From Rubrobacter sp. (lineage in GTDB: Bacteria; Actinomycetota; Rubrobacteria; Rubrobacterales; Rubrobacteraceae): DNA of 33,277 bases. Numbering within the stretch: the first letter of the stretch is position 1; every line of letters begins with the position of its first letter. The notes beneath the pieces were generated by a model. It was not told where the DNA came from and did not search any database. It saw only the letters and a list, made by a program, of their open reading frames with translations. Positions 11,045-20,165 of this stretch are shown piece by piece. Position numbers and translations under genes: made by a program. The DNA is taken from NCBI GenBank assembly GCA_013812245.1, contig JACCTS010000586.1, positions 1 through 33,277 of the forward strand, written 5' to 3'.

Positions 11045-11944
11045 GACGGCCAACAGGCCATCGAAGAGCAGACCGGCGTGGCAACACCAATCCACTACGC
11101 CAGGGGCCTGGGCCAGCAACTCGTCAACCGCAGGGTGGGAACCGGAGCGCCCACCTACTACCACCACGACGCTATCGGCAGCGTGGTCGGCCTGAGCGGC
11201 CCGACGGGAAGCCTCACCGACACCTACGCCTATGAGGCCTTCGGCAACGTGGTGGATCGAACCGGCAGAAGCACTCAGCCCTATCAGTACCTCTCAAACG
11301 CCTACGACCCTACCACGAAGCTCTACGACTTCCACGCCAGGATGTATGACCCCTCGGTGGGACGCTTCCTCAGCGAGGACCCAGTTGAGGGCCTACCGAG
11401 CCTAACGCAGACGATGAACTCCTACTCGTGCAGCGCCAACAACCCCATGCGATACCCTGACCCGAGCGGGATGCTTGGTAATGGACTGACCAACGACGAC
11501 CCGCTGATGCCTTCGGGTGGAGATTCTCCGCACAATGCTCGGACGAACAAGGACTTGCTGAACTCAGATGGGCAGGGGTTGCCTCCATCGGATCGCAAGC
11601 CCTGCAAGCGAGAGAATGGCGTCTACACTATCTCTGAGCAGCCTCCGGTTATAAGAATCTACCTCGACTCCTGCCAAACAGCGAACCTTGTAGATCTGAT
11701 GACATTGACCGGGATTCTCGCTGTTCCTTTGATAGCGCCTATTCCTGAGGCAGGATCCCATCTTGCGCTCGCTTACGCTTTCTTGCTGGCAATTGGGAAT
11801 ACAACCTTGAATCGTCAGAACAGAATCGGGGGTTATGAAGGCATATACCTAGAGGTGATTTACGGGCCCAATGGCGAAGCCATCCAGGACATCGGGTACT
11901 AGCAATTATGAGCCAAACCCTTCCGATTTTCTGCTCCCACGAGT

Positions 11945-12274
11945 ATGCTGGTATACGGAATGCTTTTGAGGGGAACGTTGTTGGATAGCGTGCGTCAAGT
12001 GATTGCGAGGGAGCCCGAGGGTAGATTTGCCTCGTTCGCATTACTCTCATGTGGGTGTTGCCTGATTGTTGTGGCAGCGACAACACAGAATGGTGTTTAT
12101 GCACCACAGCTGTCTTTTGTTCTTGGTACTATACTTATAATACTAAATTTGGCTGAAGGCACACCAAGTCGGCACCATCGGCTTGCCGTGACGCTCCGGA
12201 TAATAGCTAACTCACCTTGGGTTGTTGCCCTAGTGATCCTTGGCATCCTGGGTTCGGCTGCGATCTTGCGTTGA
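11945..12274 (+). CDS. small multi-TM protein, candidate immunity protein for the RHS tip
   Basis: 109 aa, three hydrophobic segments (FASFALLSCGCCLIVVAA, LSFVLGTILIILNLA, WVVALVILGILGSAAIL). In-frame TTG at 11978 preceded by GAGGGGAACG is an alternative start. Confidence 0.55.
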   Translation: MLVYGMLLRGTLLDSVRQVIAREPEGRFASFALLSCGCCLIVVAATTQNGVYAPQLSFVLGTILIILNLAEGTPSRHHRLAVTLRIIANSPWVVALVILGILGSAAILR

Positions 12275-12356
12275 GTAATTGGGGCAGTACGGTTTTCCGC
12301 GCATGAGAGACTGTTGAGCTAGGCTGAGCAGGCTATCGGCTATACTGGTTCCCCGG

Positions 12357-13022
12357 ATGGGCGGACTACTCATAGCCATAGACGGGCCCGCGGGAAGCGG
12401 GAAAAGCTCTGTCGCCAGGGCCGTAGCCGAGTGGCTCGGCGTTGCTGATCTGAACACCGGAGCCCTATACCGTGCCGTGGCACTGCTGGCGCTGCGGGAC
12501 GGTCTGGATCTGGATGACGGTATCGCCCTCGCCAGAGCCGCTGCGGGCATCGAACTTTCCCCGGATGGCGCCAGGACACAGGGGGTGGAGATCCCGGAGG
12601 ACGAGTTGCGTACGCCTGAGGTCTCGGCGGCGGCTTCGAAGGTCTCCGCGCACCCGGAAGTGCGCCAGGTGCTGCTCGACGTGCAGCGGCGGGCCGCGGC
12701 AGAGGCTCGGGAGCGGGGCGGGGGGGTGGTGGAGGGCCGGGACATCGGGACGGTCGTGCTCCCCGACGCGGATCTGAAGATATTCCTCTCGGCGGCGCCA
12801 GAGGAGCGGGCCAGGCGCCGGGCCGTACAGAGCGGCCGCGAGGAGGAATTCGACCGCATCCGGGAGGCTATGAAGGTCCGCGACCGCCAGGACTCCGAGC
12901 GGGAGGTCTCGCCCTTGAAGCCGGCCCACGATGCCGTGGTCCTCGACACCACGGAACTCGACTTGGATGAGGTCGTCTCGCGGGTGCTGGAGCTCGCGCG
13001 CGAGCTCCAGCAGTGGACGTGA
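12357..13022 (+). CDS. cmk: cytidylate kinase
   Basis: LLIAIDGPAGSGKSSVARAVAEWLG, NTGALYRAVAL, GRDIGTVVLPDADLKIFLSAAPEERARRR. Confidence 0.96.
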   Translation: MGGLLIAIDGPAGSGKSSVARAVAEWLGVADLNTGALYRAVALLALRDGLDLDDGIALARAAAGIELSPDGARTQGVEIPEDELRTPEVSAAASKVSAHPEVRQVLLDVQRRAAAEARERGGGVVEGRDIGTVVLPDADLKIFLSAAPEERARRRAVQSGREEEFDRIREAMKVRDRQDSEREVSPLKPAHDAVVLDTTELDLDEVVSRVLELARELQQWT

Positions 13023-13032
13023 GGGGAGCCCG

Positions 13033-13668
13033 ATGACGGGCGGAACATGGCCGGATGGTATGTCCTCGCGCTACCGGCTCTTCCGGCGGGTGGTCGTGAC
13101 GCTGGGGCGTTTCTTTCTCGGGCTCACCATCCACGGTGGGGAGAACGCGCCCGAACGGGGACCACTCGTCGTGGCCTCCAACCACCGCCGGTTCTTCGAT
13201 CCCGTCTTCGTGTGCCTGGCCGTCCCCCGGCGTATCCAGTGGATGGCGAAGAAGGAGCTTTTTGTCCCCGGCCTGCGGCGTTTCTTCACTTTCCTCGGCG
13301 CGTTCTCCGTGGACCGCCAGGGGGGAGGCCGGGCCGCCCTGCGCATCGCGCTGACGTTCATCACGGACGGATCGGCCCTCGGCATCTTTCCCGAAGGCAC
13401 CCGCCGCAAGGACGGCGCATCCTCCGAAGCCAAGAGCGGCGCCGTGATGCTCGCCGTCCGCGGCAACGCGAGGGTGCTTCCCGTCTACATCGGCAGGATC
13501 CCCGGTCCCGCAGCCCGCCTCAGGGGGGAGAAGTTCCGCGTCTACGTCGGCGAACCGGTAACCATGGACCAGAACCTGCGGGGAAGACAGGAGTACAGGG
13601 ACGCTGCGGACGACCTTCTCCATACTATCTACGCGCTGCCGGAGCGAGAGCTGGAGGATCGCGGATGA
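13033..13668 (+). CDS. plsC: 1-acyl-sn-glycerol-3-phosphate acyltransferase
   Basis: NHRRFFD (NHx4D) motif and FPEGTRRKDG motif; ATG at 13033 within the 12931 ORF. Confidence 0.92.
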   Translation: MTGGTWPDGMSSRYRLFRRVVVTLGRFFLGLTIHGGENAPERGPLVVASNHRRFFDPVFVCLAVPRRIQWMAKKELFVPGLRRFFTFLGAFSVDRQGGGRAALRIALTFITDGSALGIFPEGTRRKDGASSEAKSGAVMLAVRGNARVLPVYIGRIPGPAARLRGEKFRVYVGEPVTMDQNLRGRQEYRDAADDLLHTIYALPERELEDRG

Positions 13669-13771
13669 TGCCGATTCCAATTGATAGCCGCTCCATCCGA
13701 CGCGGGAGCCGAATCCCTATCGTTCCGACTTCCGACGCGCGAACAGGCTTTACTCTACTCCCGGGTCCGGC

Positions 13772-15079
13772 ATGAGCCGGACTCCCGTGGTGGCGGTGGT
13801 CGGGGCCCCCAACGTGGGGAAGAGCTCGCTGGTCAACCGCATCCTGCGCCGCCGTCGGGCCGTGGTCGCAGACCAGCCGGGCACCACCCGCGATCGTACC
13901 TACGACCGGGCCGAGTGGGCCGGACGGGAGTTCGACTTGGTGGACACCGGGGGCATGGAGCCCACCGCCAGGATGGGCCTCGAAGCGCTCGTCACCTTGC
14001 AGGCCCGGGTCGCCGTCGAGGAGGCCGACGTGATCCTTCACCTCGTGGACGCCCGCACTGGTCCCACGGAGGCCGACGACGCCATCGCCCGCGAGCTGCG
14101 CCGGGCCCCCGGCAAAGCGGGACGGGTGGTACTGGCCGTGAACAAGCTGGATAATCCATCTGACGACAGCGACCGTCACCTCTTCCACACTTTAGGCGAG
14201 GGAGAACCGCATGCTGTATCGGCGGTGCATGGCATTGGGGTAGGGGATATGTTGGACGTGGTGGTCTCCCTGTTGCCGGAGACGGAACCCGAGGAGGAGG
14301 AGCGTTTGCCGAGGCTGGCGATCATCGGCCGGCCCAACGTCGGCAAGAGCACGCTACTCAACCGCCTGCTCGGCGCGGAGCGGGCGGTCGTCTCCGATGT
14401 GTCCGGCACCACCACCGACGCCGTCGCGGGCGAGGTCGCGTCTGAGGGCGGGATGGAACGATACCTCCTGCTTGATACCGCCGGGGTTGGCCGCAGCTCC
14501 CGGAAGGCCGAGGGCGTGCCGTATTATTCCGCCCTTCGTACCGAGGAGGCCATCAGGCGTTCGGACGTGTCGCTACTCCTGGTCGATGCCGTGGAGGGGC
14601 TCGTCGCCTCCGACCTGCGGCTGGCCCGTCAGATCGAAGACGCAGGGCGCACGTGCGGCGTGATCGTCAACAAGCGTGACCTCGTCCCCGACGAGCGGAT
14701 GCGAGAGATAGAGGACATGGTGGCTGCACGCATGACCGACCTCAGGCCCCCGATAATTGGTATCTCCGCGTTGACCGGCGCGGGTGTGGAGGGAGTGTTG
14801 CCGCTGTCTTCCCGGCTGCTGCGATCGTACGGTCTCAGCCTCCCGACGCACGAGGTGGCCGAGTTTGTCAACCAGGTCGTGGATCGCACCGCGCCGCCTG
14901 GGGGCGTGAAGATCCGGTACGCCACCCAGACTGGCAGCACCCCTCCGGGCTTCCTGATCTTCGCCAACCGCCCGAAGGACATCCCCGACAGCTACCTACG
15001 CTACTTGGAGAACTCCTTCCGTCAGAGGTACGATCTCTACGGGGTGAGCGTCAGGATACGGGTAAAGAGCAGCCGCTAG
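13772..15079 (+). CDS. der: ribosome biogenesis GTPase Der
   Basis: Tandem G domains: VVGAPNVGKSSLVNRI...DTGG and IIGRPNVGKSTLLNRLLG...DTAG, C-terminal KH-like domain. Confidence 0.97.
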   Translation: MSRTPVVAVVGAPNVGKSSLVNRILRRRRAVVADQPGTTRDRTYDRAEWAGREFDLVDTGGMEPTARMGLEALVTLQARVAVEEADVILHLVDARTGPTEADDAIARELRRAPGKAGRVVLAVNKLDNPSDDSDRHLFHTLGEGEPHAVSAVHGIGVGDMLDVVVSLLPETEPEEEERLPRLAIIGRPNVGKSTLLNRLLGAERAVVSDVSGTTTDAVAGEVASEGGMERYLLLDTAGVGRSSRKAEGVPYYSALRTEEAIRRSDVSLLLVDAVEGLVASDLRLARQIEDAGRTCGVIVNKRDLVPDERMREIEDMVAARMTDLRPPIIGISALTGAGVEGVLPLSSRLLRSYGLSLPTHEVAEFVNQVVDRTAPPGGVKIRYATQTGSTPPGFLIFANRPKDIPDSYLRYLENSFRQRYDLYGVSVRIRVKSSR

Positions 15080-15093
15080 GGAAGAAAGGACGC

Positions 15094-15687
15094 ATGCCGC
15101 AGCCACGGAACGAGGAACGGTCGTCTCGGGCGCGCCTGTCCAATCGCCTCGAAGACCGGGTCCTCACCGTGCCCAACGCCCTCACGCTGCTCAGGCTTCT
15201 CGCGGTGCCCGTTGTGCTTGCGCTGCTTCTCACCAGAACGGATGCCACGGACATGGCGGCGGGCGTGCTCTTCGTCCTCGCCGCGCTCACGGACTTGCTG
15301 GACGGTGTGATCGCACGCCGCACCATCCCGACGCGCCTGGGTACTTTACTCGATCCGGTGGCCGACCGGCTGATGCTCTCGGGGGTCGCGATCGTGCTCG
15401 CCGTGCGGGGTCTACTGCCCGTGTGGACGGTTGCCATACTCGTGGGTAGGGATCTCCTGGCGCTCGTGGGCGGGCTCGCGTTCGGCGGCAGGATACGGGT
15501 CAGCCCGGTCGGCAAGGCCGCCACCGCCGTGCTCATGGCGGCCGTCGCTTTCGTTATACTCGGGGAAGGGAACCTGGAGATGACGGGAGGAATAATGTTC
15601 TACGCGGGATTCGCGCTCTCACTCGCGGCCGCGCTGGGCTACGCCGGGAAGGTATGGCGGGCCTCCGGCCACCGGGGTGAAAGATGA
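15094..15687 (+). CDS. pgsA: CDP-alcohol phosphatidyltransferase (PgsA-like)
   Basis: CDP-alcohol motif D-x2-DG-x2-AR ... G-x3-D-x3-D: LTDLLDGVIARRTIPTRLGTLLDPVADR; multi-TM. Confidence 0.88.
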   Translation: MPQPRNEERSSRARLSNRLEDRVLTVPNALTLLRLLAVPVVLALLLTRTDATDMAAGVLFVLAALTDLLDGVIARRTIPTRLGTLLDPVADRLMLSGVAIVLAVRGLLPVWTVAILVGRDLLALVGGLAFGGRIRVSPVGKAATAVLMAAVAFVILGEGNLEMTGGIMFYAGFALSLAAALGYAGKVWRASGHRGER

Positions 15688-18212
15688 AAGCGGTCATCAT
15701 GGCCGGCGGGCAGGGCACCCGCCTGCGGCCCCTGACCAGCGACCAGCCGAAACCCATGATCCCCATCGCAGGCGTCCCGTGTATGGAGCACATCGTCAAC
15801 CTGCTCGCCCGCCATGGTTTCACCGACATCGTGGTGACGCTCCAGTTCATGCCCGAGGCCATACAAGACTATTTCGGCGACGGCTCCGACTGGGGGGTGA
15901 ACATCGCCTACTCCATCGAGGACTCGCCCGCCGGCACCGCAGGCTCCGTGAAGATGGCCGAGAAGCAGCTCGACCTCAAGGGCGAACGCTTCCTGGTTAT
16001 CAGCGGCGACGCCCTCACCGACTGCGACCTCGCCAGCGTCGTGGGCTTCCACGATGAGAAGGGCTCCGAGGCCACCATGGTCCTCAAGAGCGTCGAGAAC
16101 CCCCTGGACTTCGGCATCGTAATAACCGAAGAGGACGGGCGAATCTCGCGTTTCCTCGAGAAACCGGCCTGGGGCCAGGTCTTCTCCGACACGGTGAATA
16201 CCGGCATCTACCTCCTGGAAGCGTGGGTGATGGACGAGATACCGGACCCCGAACAGGACGAGTACGATTTCTCCAAGGAGCTATTCCCGAAGCTGCTTGA
16301 CGCCGGACGTCCCCTCTACGGCTTCATCACCGGAGACTACTGGGAGGACATCGGGACGCTGGAGCAGTACGCGAGCGCCCAGCGCGACGTGCTCGACGGC
16401 CGGATGCGGGGCGTCCGGCCTCCCGGCACCCGACTGCGCGAGAACGTCTACGTCGGCCGCAACGCCCGCGTGGACGACGAGGCCCTCGAAGGCCCGGTCG
16501 TCATCGGGGAGAACGTCCGCGTTGACGAAGGGGCGATCATCAGCCCTTACTCCGTCATCGGGGACAATGTGGTGGTTTCCGCCGGCGCCACCGTCGAGCG
16601 CAGCGTCCTCGCCGAGGGCTCCTACGTCGGAGAGGGTGCCCAGCTCGTGGATACCCTCGTCGGACGCGCATCATACGTGCAGGCTCGGGCCCGCCTTCTG
16701 GAGCGATCCGCCCTGGGCGACGACGTTATAGTTGGCGAGGGCGCCACCGTGGCCCCGGACGTAAAGATCTTCCCGCACAAGACCGTCGAGAGCGGGGCGA
16801 ACGTCACGCAGTCCCTGATCTACGAGACCATGGGCCTGCGCACGGTCTTCAAGGGCGGCATCGTTACCGGCAAGTTCAACGTCGACCTCACCCCGGAGTT
16901 CGTGGTCCGCCTCGCCTCCTCCTTCGGCACCACCTTCGACCCCGGAGCCGTCGTCACTTTAGGCCGCGACTCCTCGCTCTCCGCCCAGGTCTCCAAGCGC
17001 GCGATGACCGCCGCGTTGCTCGGGACCGGGGTGAACGTCCGTGACCTTCGGGCGGCCCACGCTGGTGTGGTGCGTCACGACGTGCTCGCGGGCAAGTCCT
17101 CGGCCGGGGCGCACGCGCGGGCCGGGGAGGACCCGGATGACGTGGAGATCCTCTTCTTCGCCTCCGACGCCACCCCCATGACCGAGTCCGACCAACGCGG
17201 CGTCGAGAAAGTCTTCGTGCGCGAAGAGTATCGCAGGGCGCACGGCGACGGGATAGGAGAGCTGATCTACCCCGGCCGCGCCGTGGAGCAGTACGTGGAG
17301 CGCCTGGAACGCGCCGTGGATCGCACCAAAACCACGGGTATGACGATCGTCGCGGACTTCTCGGGCGGCGTTGCGGGCCTCGTCGCCAGCCGAGCCTTCT
17401 CGCGGCTCGGGATCAACGCCGTCGTAATCTCCGGCTTCGCCAACGCCAACGTGGTAGGCGGCGAAGCTCGCTCGAACCTTCAGGAGGCCCTGGAGCGCGT
17501 CGGGGGCATCGTGCCCACGGTCGGGGCGGCGTTTGGCTGCGTCGTCGGACCGACGGGCGAGGAAGTGCAGTTCGTGGACGACGCCGGGGAGTTCGTCCCC
17601 CCCGACGTGATGCTCGCATGCTTCCTGGACAGGATGCGCCCCACCGAAGCCGTGCTGCCCGTCAACCTCAGCAAAGGATACACCGACCTCATCCAACGAG
17701 GCGGCGGCCGGCTCTCGGAGAGCCGCACGGGCCTGGGCAACGTTGCCCTCGAAGGCGCTCGCGTGGGCGCCGACCTCGCGGCCACCGGCGACGGGCGTTA
17801 CGTGTTTCCTTCCTTTCTGCCGGCGCCCGACTGCTTCGCGACGCTGGGCAAGGCCCTGGAGGCGTTCGGTGAGGAACCGCTCGGCGACGTTCGCCGGAAG
17901 TTCGGGGAGCGGTTCGGCAACGTCATCAGGGAGCGTCTGGAGTGCCCGTGGGCCGCGAAGGGGCGCGTGATGCGCGGCCTCGCCGAGAAGTTCGGCGGCG
18001 ACCCGGACGCCATCATGACCGACGGCGTCAAGCTCAACGTGGACGGCGGCTGGGTCTTGATGCTCCCCGACCCGGACAACCCGCTCTTCTACGTCTATGT
18101 CGAGCCCGACGGCAGCGCTGACGGCTTATCCGAAGGTGGAAACGGCGCGGCTCCGGCTGATCTCATGCGGGACTACGTGGAGCTGGTGCGGGATCTCATC
18201 GAGGATGGATGA
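15684..18212 (+). CDS. sugar-phosphate nucleotidyltransferase fused to a phosphomannomutase-like domain
   Basis: N-terminal MAGGQGTRLRPLTSDQPKPMIPIAGVP; hexapeptide-repeat middle; C-terminal phosphohexomutase-like domain, apparently lacking classical catalytic motifs. Confidence 0.88.
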   Translation: MKAVIMAGGQGTRLRPLTSDQPKPMIPIAGVPCMEHIVNLLARHGFTDIVVTLQFMPEAIQDYFGDGSDWGVNIAYSIEDSPAGTAGSVKMAEKQLDLKGERFLVISGDALTDCDLASVVGFHDEKGSEATMVLKSVENPLDFGIVITEEDGRISRFLEKPAWGQVFSDTVNTGIYLLEAWVMDEIPDPEQDEYDFSKELFPKLLDAGRPLYGFITGDYWEDIGTLEQYASAQRDVLDGRMRGVRPPGTRLRENVYVGRNARVDDEALEGPVVIGENVRVDEGAIISPYSVIGDNVVVSAGATVERSVLAEGSYVGEGAQLVDTLVGRASYVQARARLLERSALGDDVIVGEGATVAPDVKIFPHKTVESGANVTQSLIYETMGLRTVFKGGIVTGKFNVDLTPEFVVRLASSFGTTFDPGAVVTLGRDSSLSAQVSKRAMTAALLGTGVNVRDLRAAHAGVVRHDVLAGKSSAGAHARAGEDPDDVEILFFASDATPMTESDQRGVEKVFVREEYRRAHGDGIGELIYPGRAVEQYVERLERAVDRTKTTGMTIVADFSGGVAGLVASRAFSRLGINAVVISGFANANVVGGEARSNLQEALERVGGIVPTVGAAFGCVVGPTGEEVQFVDDAGEFVPPDVMLACFLDRMRPTEAVLPVNLSKGYTDLIQRGGGRLSESRTGLGNVALEGARVGADLAATGDGRYVFPSFLPAPDCFATLGKALEAFGEEPLGDVRRKFGERFGNVIRERLECPWAAKGRVMRGLAEKFGGDPDAIMTDGVKLNVDGGWVLMLPDPDNPLFYVYVEPDGSADGLSEGGNGAAPADLMRDYVELVRDLIEDG

Positions 18213-18252
18213 TTTTCGCCGTCTGAGACTGTACTTCAGGTTAAGGCGAAGT

Positions 18253-18258
18253 TATACT
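18253..18258 (+). promoter_or_regulatory. candidate -10 element TATACT for leaderless transcription
   Basis: TATACT followed 7 nt later by ATG at 18266; no SD between. Confidence 0.5.
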
Positions 18259-18265
18259 GCGGGTT

Positions 18266-18421
18266 ATGAGTGAGCAGGAACCGCCCAGGGGAGAGGTGCC
18301 GGAAGGGGCGTTTGGCCGGCAGGAGGCAGGCGACCTCGCGGCGCTCTCCGAAGGGCGTTTGGGCGAATCTCCCGCTGAGGCCGGGAGCGCTGATGAGACG
18401 GAGGATCGGGGGACTTCGTGA
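18266..18421 (+). CDS. 51-aa acidic small protein upstream of the FHA gene
   Basis: MSEQEPPRGEVPEGAFGRQEAGDLAALSEGRLGESPAEAGSADETEDRGTS; stop TGA overlaps the FHA GTG start (GTGA). Below ORF-track length cutoff. Confidence 0.55.
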   Translation: MSEQEPPRGEVPEGAFGRQEAGDLAALSEGRLGESPAEAGSADETEDRGTS

Positions 18422-18873
18422 GGACCTGCCCCAACTGCTCCGCCGCCGTGGGGAACGACGTGAGGTTCTGTCCCGAGTGCGGCAAGCGCCTGGATTTTGG
18501 GCAGTCCACCGTCTCGTATGCGCCCAGCTTCGAGGAAGAAGAGGACGTGTCGGTGACAAGTGGCGGTGGGATGAACGGTGCGGCCTTGATCGAGCTGGAC
18601 CAGGTTGAGGGAACGGTAGGCCGCAGGATGCACGACGTGGGGGAGGAGGTGGTGACCGTGGGCCGGGGGCCGGAGAGCAGCATCCGCCTCGACGACGTGA
18701 CGGTCTCCCGCGAGCACGCGGAGGTCATGCGCGGAGACAGCGGGTTCAGGATACGCGACGCCGGCAGCCTCAACGGCACCTACGTCAACCGGGTGCGGGT
18801 GGACTCCGTGGACCTGCGCAACGGTGATGAGATACAGATCGGCCGCTACCGGTTCAAGTTCGTCGTAACTTGA
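18418..18873 (+). CDS. zinc-ribbon plus FHA domain protein (GarA-like position)
   Basis: CPNCSAAVGNDVRFCPECGK zinc ribbon; FHA core VGRGPESSIRLDDVTVSREHAEV...DAGSLNGTYVN. Confidence 0.93.
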   Translation: MRTCPNCSAAVGNDVRFCPECGKRLDFGQSTVSYAPSFEEEEDVSVTSGGGMNGAALIELDQVEGTVGRRMHDVGEEVVTVGRGPESSIRLDDVTVSREHAEVMRGDSGFRIRDAGSLNGTYVNRVRVDSVDLRNGDEIQIGRYRFKFVVT

Positions 18874-18933
18874 CGCCCGAGCGCCGGAAGGGAACTGTAA
18901 GGAAACGCGCGGAGAGAATGGGAGTGAGCCACG

Positions 18934-19605
18934 GTGGAGGACGGTAACACCGGCAAAGACAGCTATACCATAGGCGAGGTCGTCGCCCGGTTGCGGCAGG
19001 AGTTTCCGACGCTTTCGGTGAGCAAGATACGCTACCTCGAACGGAGGCGTCTGATCAACCTGACGCGCACGCGGGGCGGATACCGGCTCTTTTCCCCGCA
19101 GGACGTGGAGCTTCTCCGCTATATCCTGACGCTGCAAGACAAGGAATACCTGCCGCTGAAGGTAATCAAGAAACGCATCGAAGGCGGTGCGCCGGTCTCG
19201 GCGTCCGGGGAGTCCGGCAACGAGTTCTCCCGGGTTCTGGAGGACCGTACCTACACCCGTGAGGAACTTGCAGACGCCATAGAGGTCGAGTCGCGTTTCG
19301 TGGACGACCTGGTGGCGGTAGGCGTGATCGGCCGCAACAACGAGCTTCGCCAGCGCGACGTGGAGATCGCCCGCATGGCCCTGGAGATGGCGAAGTACTC
19401 CATCCAACCCCGCCACCTGCGTGGCATGATGGCCGCCGTGGACCGCGAGGCCGCCATGTTCAAGCAGGTCCTGAATCCCGAGCTCCGCAGCGGCGACGAT
19501 GCCAGGGTTGCTGATGCGGTCAACAAGGCCCGTCACCTCGCCTCCGTTGACGCCCGCCTGAAGGAGCTCATGATGGCCAACATCATCGACACCTTCGCCC
19601 CGTGA
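18934..19605 (+). CDS. MerR-family transcriptional regulator (FtsR/Rv1828-like)
   Basis: YTIGEVVARLRQEFPTLSVSKIRYLERRRLINLTRTRGGYRLFSPQDVELL; located next to FHA gene as in mycobacterial garA-Rv1828. Confidence 0.9.
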   Translation: MEDGNTGKDSYTIGEVVARLRQEFPTLSVSKIRYLERRRLINLTRTRGGYRLFSPQDVELLRYILTLQDKEYLPLKVIKKRIEGGAPVSASGESGNEFSRVLEDRTYTREELADAIEVESRFVDDLVAVGVIGRNNELRQRDVEIARMALEMAKYSIQPRHLRGMMAAVDREAAMFKQVLNPELRSGDDARVADAVNKARHLASVDARLKELMMANIIDTFAP

Positions 19606-20165
19606 GCGGCGGCATAACCGGACAGGAGCTGTCCACCGAGGACATCCGGGACCACATCCGGGACGTACCCGACTTCCCGAAGCCTGGTATTTCTTTTAAG
19701 GATATAACCCCTCTGATAGAAGACGGCCCTGCCCTGCACACCGCCGTCGACGCTCTGGCCGGCGTGACGGACCACCTCGACTATGAACTTATTCTCTCCG
19801 CCGAAGCCCGGGGCTTCGTGTTCGGCACCGCCCTGGCCTACCGGGCCTGCAAGGGCCTCGTCCTCGCGCGTAAACCGAACAAGTTGCCCCGCGAGACCAT
19901 CTCTGCAACCTACGAGCTGGAGTACGGCACGGACGCCCTCGAAGCCCACGTGGACTCCATCGAGAGCGGCTCCCGCGTCCTCGTCGCCGACGACCTGCTC
20001 GCCACGGGTGGCACCGCCCGCGCGATGTGCCAGCTCGTCGAAAACGCCGGCGGCATAGTCGCCGGCGTCGCCTTCCTCATAGAGCTCGATTACCTCGAAG
20101 GCCGCAAGCGCCTCGCCCCATACGAGGTCATCTCGCTCATCCGGTACCATGACCCTGACGACTGA
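19602..20165 (+). CDS. apt: adenine phosphoribosyltransferase
   Basis: IRDVPDFPKPGISFKDITPLI, EARGFVFGTALAY, VLVADDLLATGGTARA PRPP motif. Confidence 0.96.
   Translation: MSGGITGQELSTEDIRDHIRDVPDFPKPGISFKDITPLIEDGPALHTAVDALAGVTDHLDYELILSAEARGFVFGTALAYRACKGLVLARKPNKLPRETISATYELEYGTDALEAHVDSIESGSRVLVADDLLATGGTARAMCQLVENAGGIVAGVAFLIELDYLEGRKRLAPYEVISLIRYHDPDD

Larger units (their letters stand above)
8794..11902 (+). pseudogene. RHS/YD-repeat polymorphic toxin-like protein, interrupted by a frameshift
   Basis: 8794-11235: DPVNFVTGNVYEYREDLYVPGRGVPLRFIRFYNS then many YD repeats (YDAAGRIVKVTDPKGGVATYEYD...). 10976-11902 frame: RHS core end (ARMYDPSVGRFLSEDP...NNPMRYPDPSGM) plus C-terminal tip. 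Frames are separated by a 16-bp tandem duplication at 11012-11044. Confidence 0.85.

Noticed and set aside
13665-13775. Short ORF MMPIPIDSRSIRRGSRIPIVPTSDARTGFTLLPGPA between plsC and der
   Set aside because: No domain, and overlap with der start gives no independent support.
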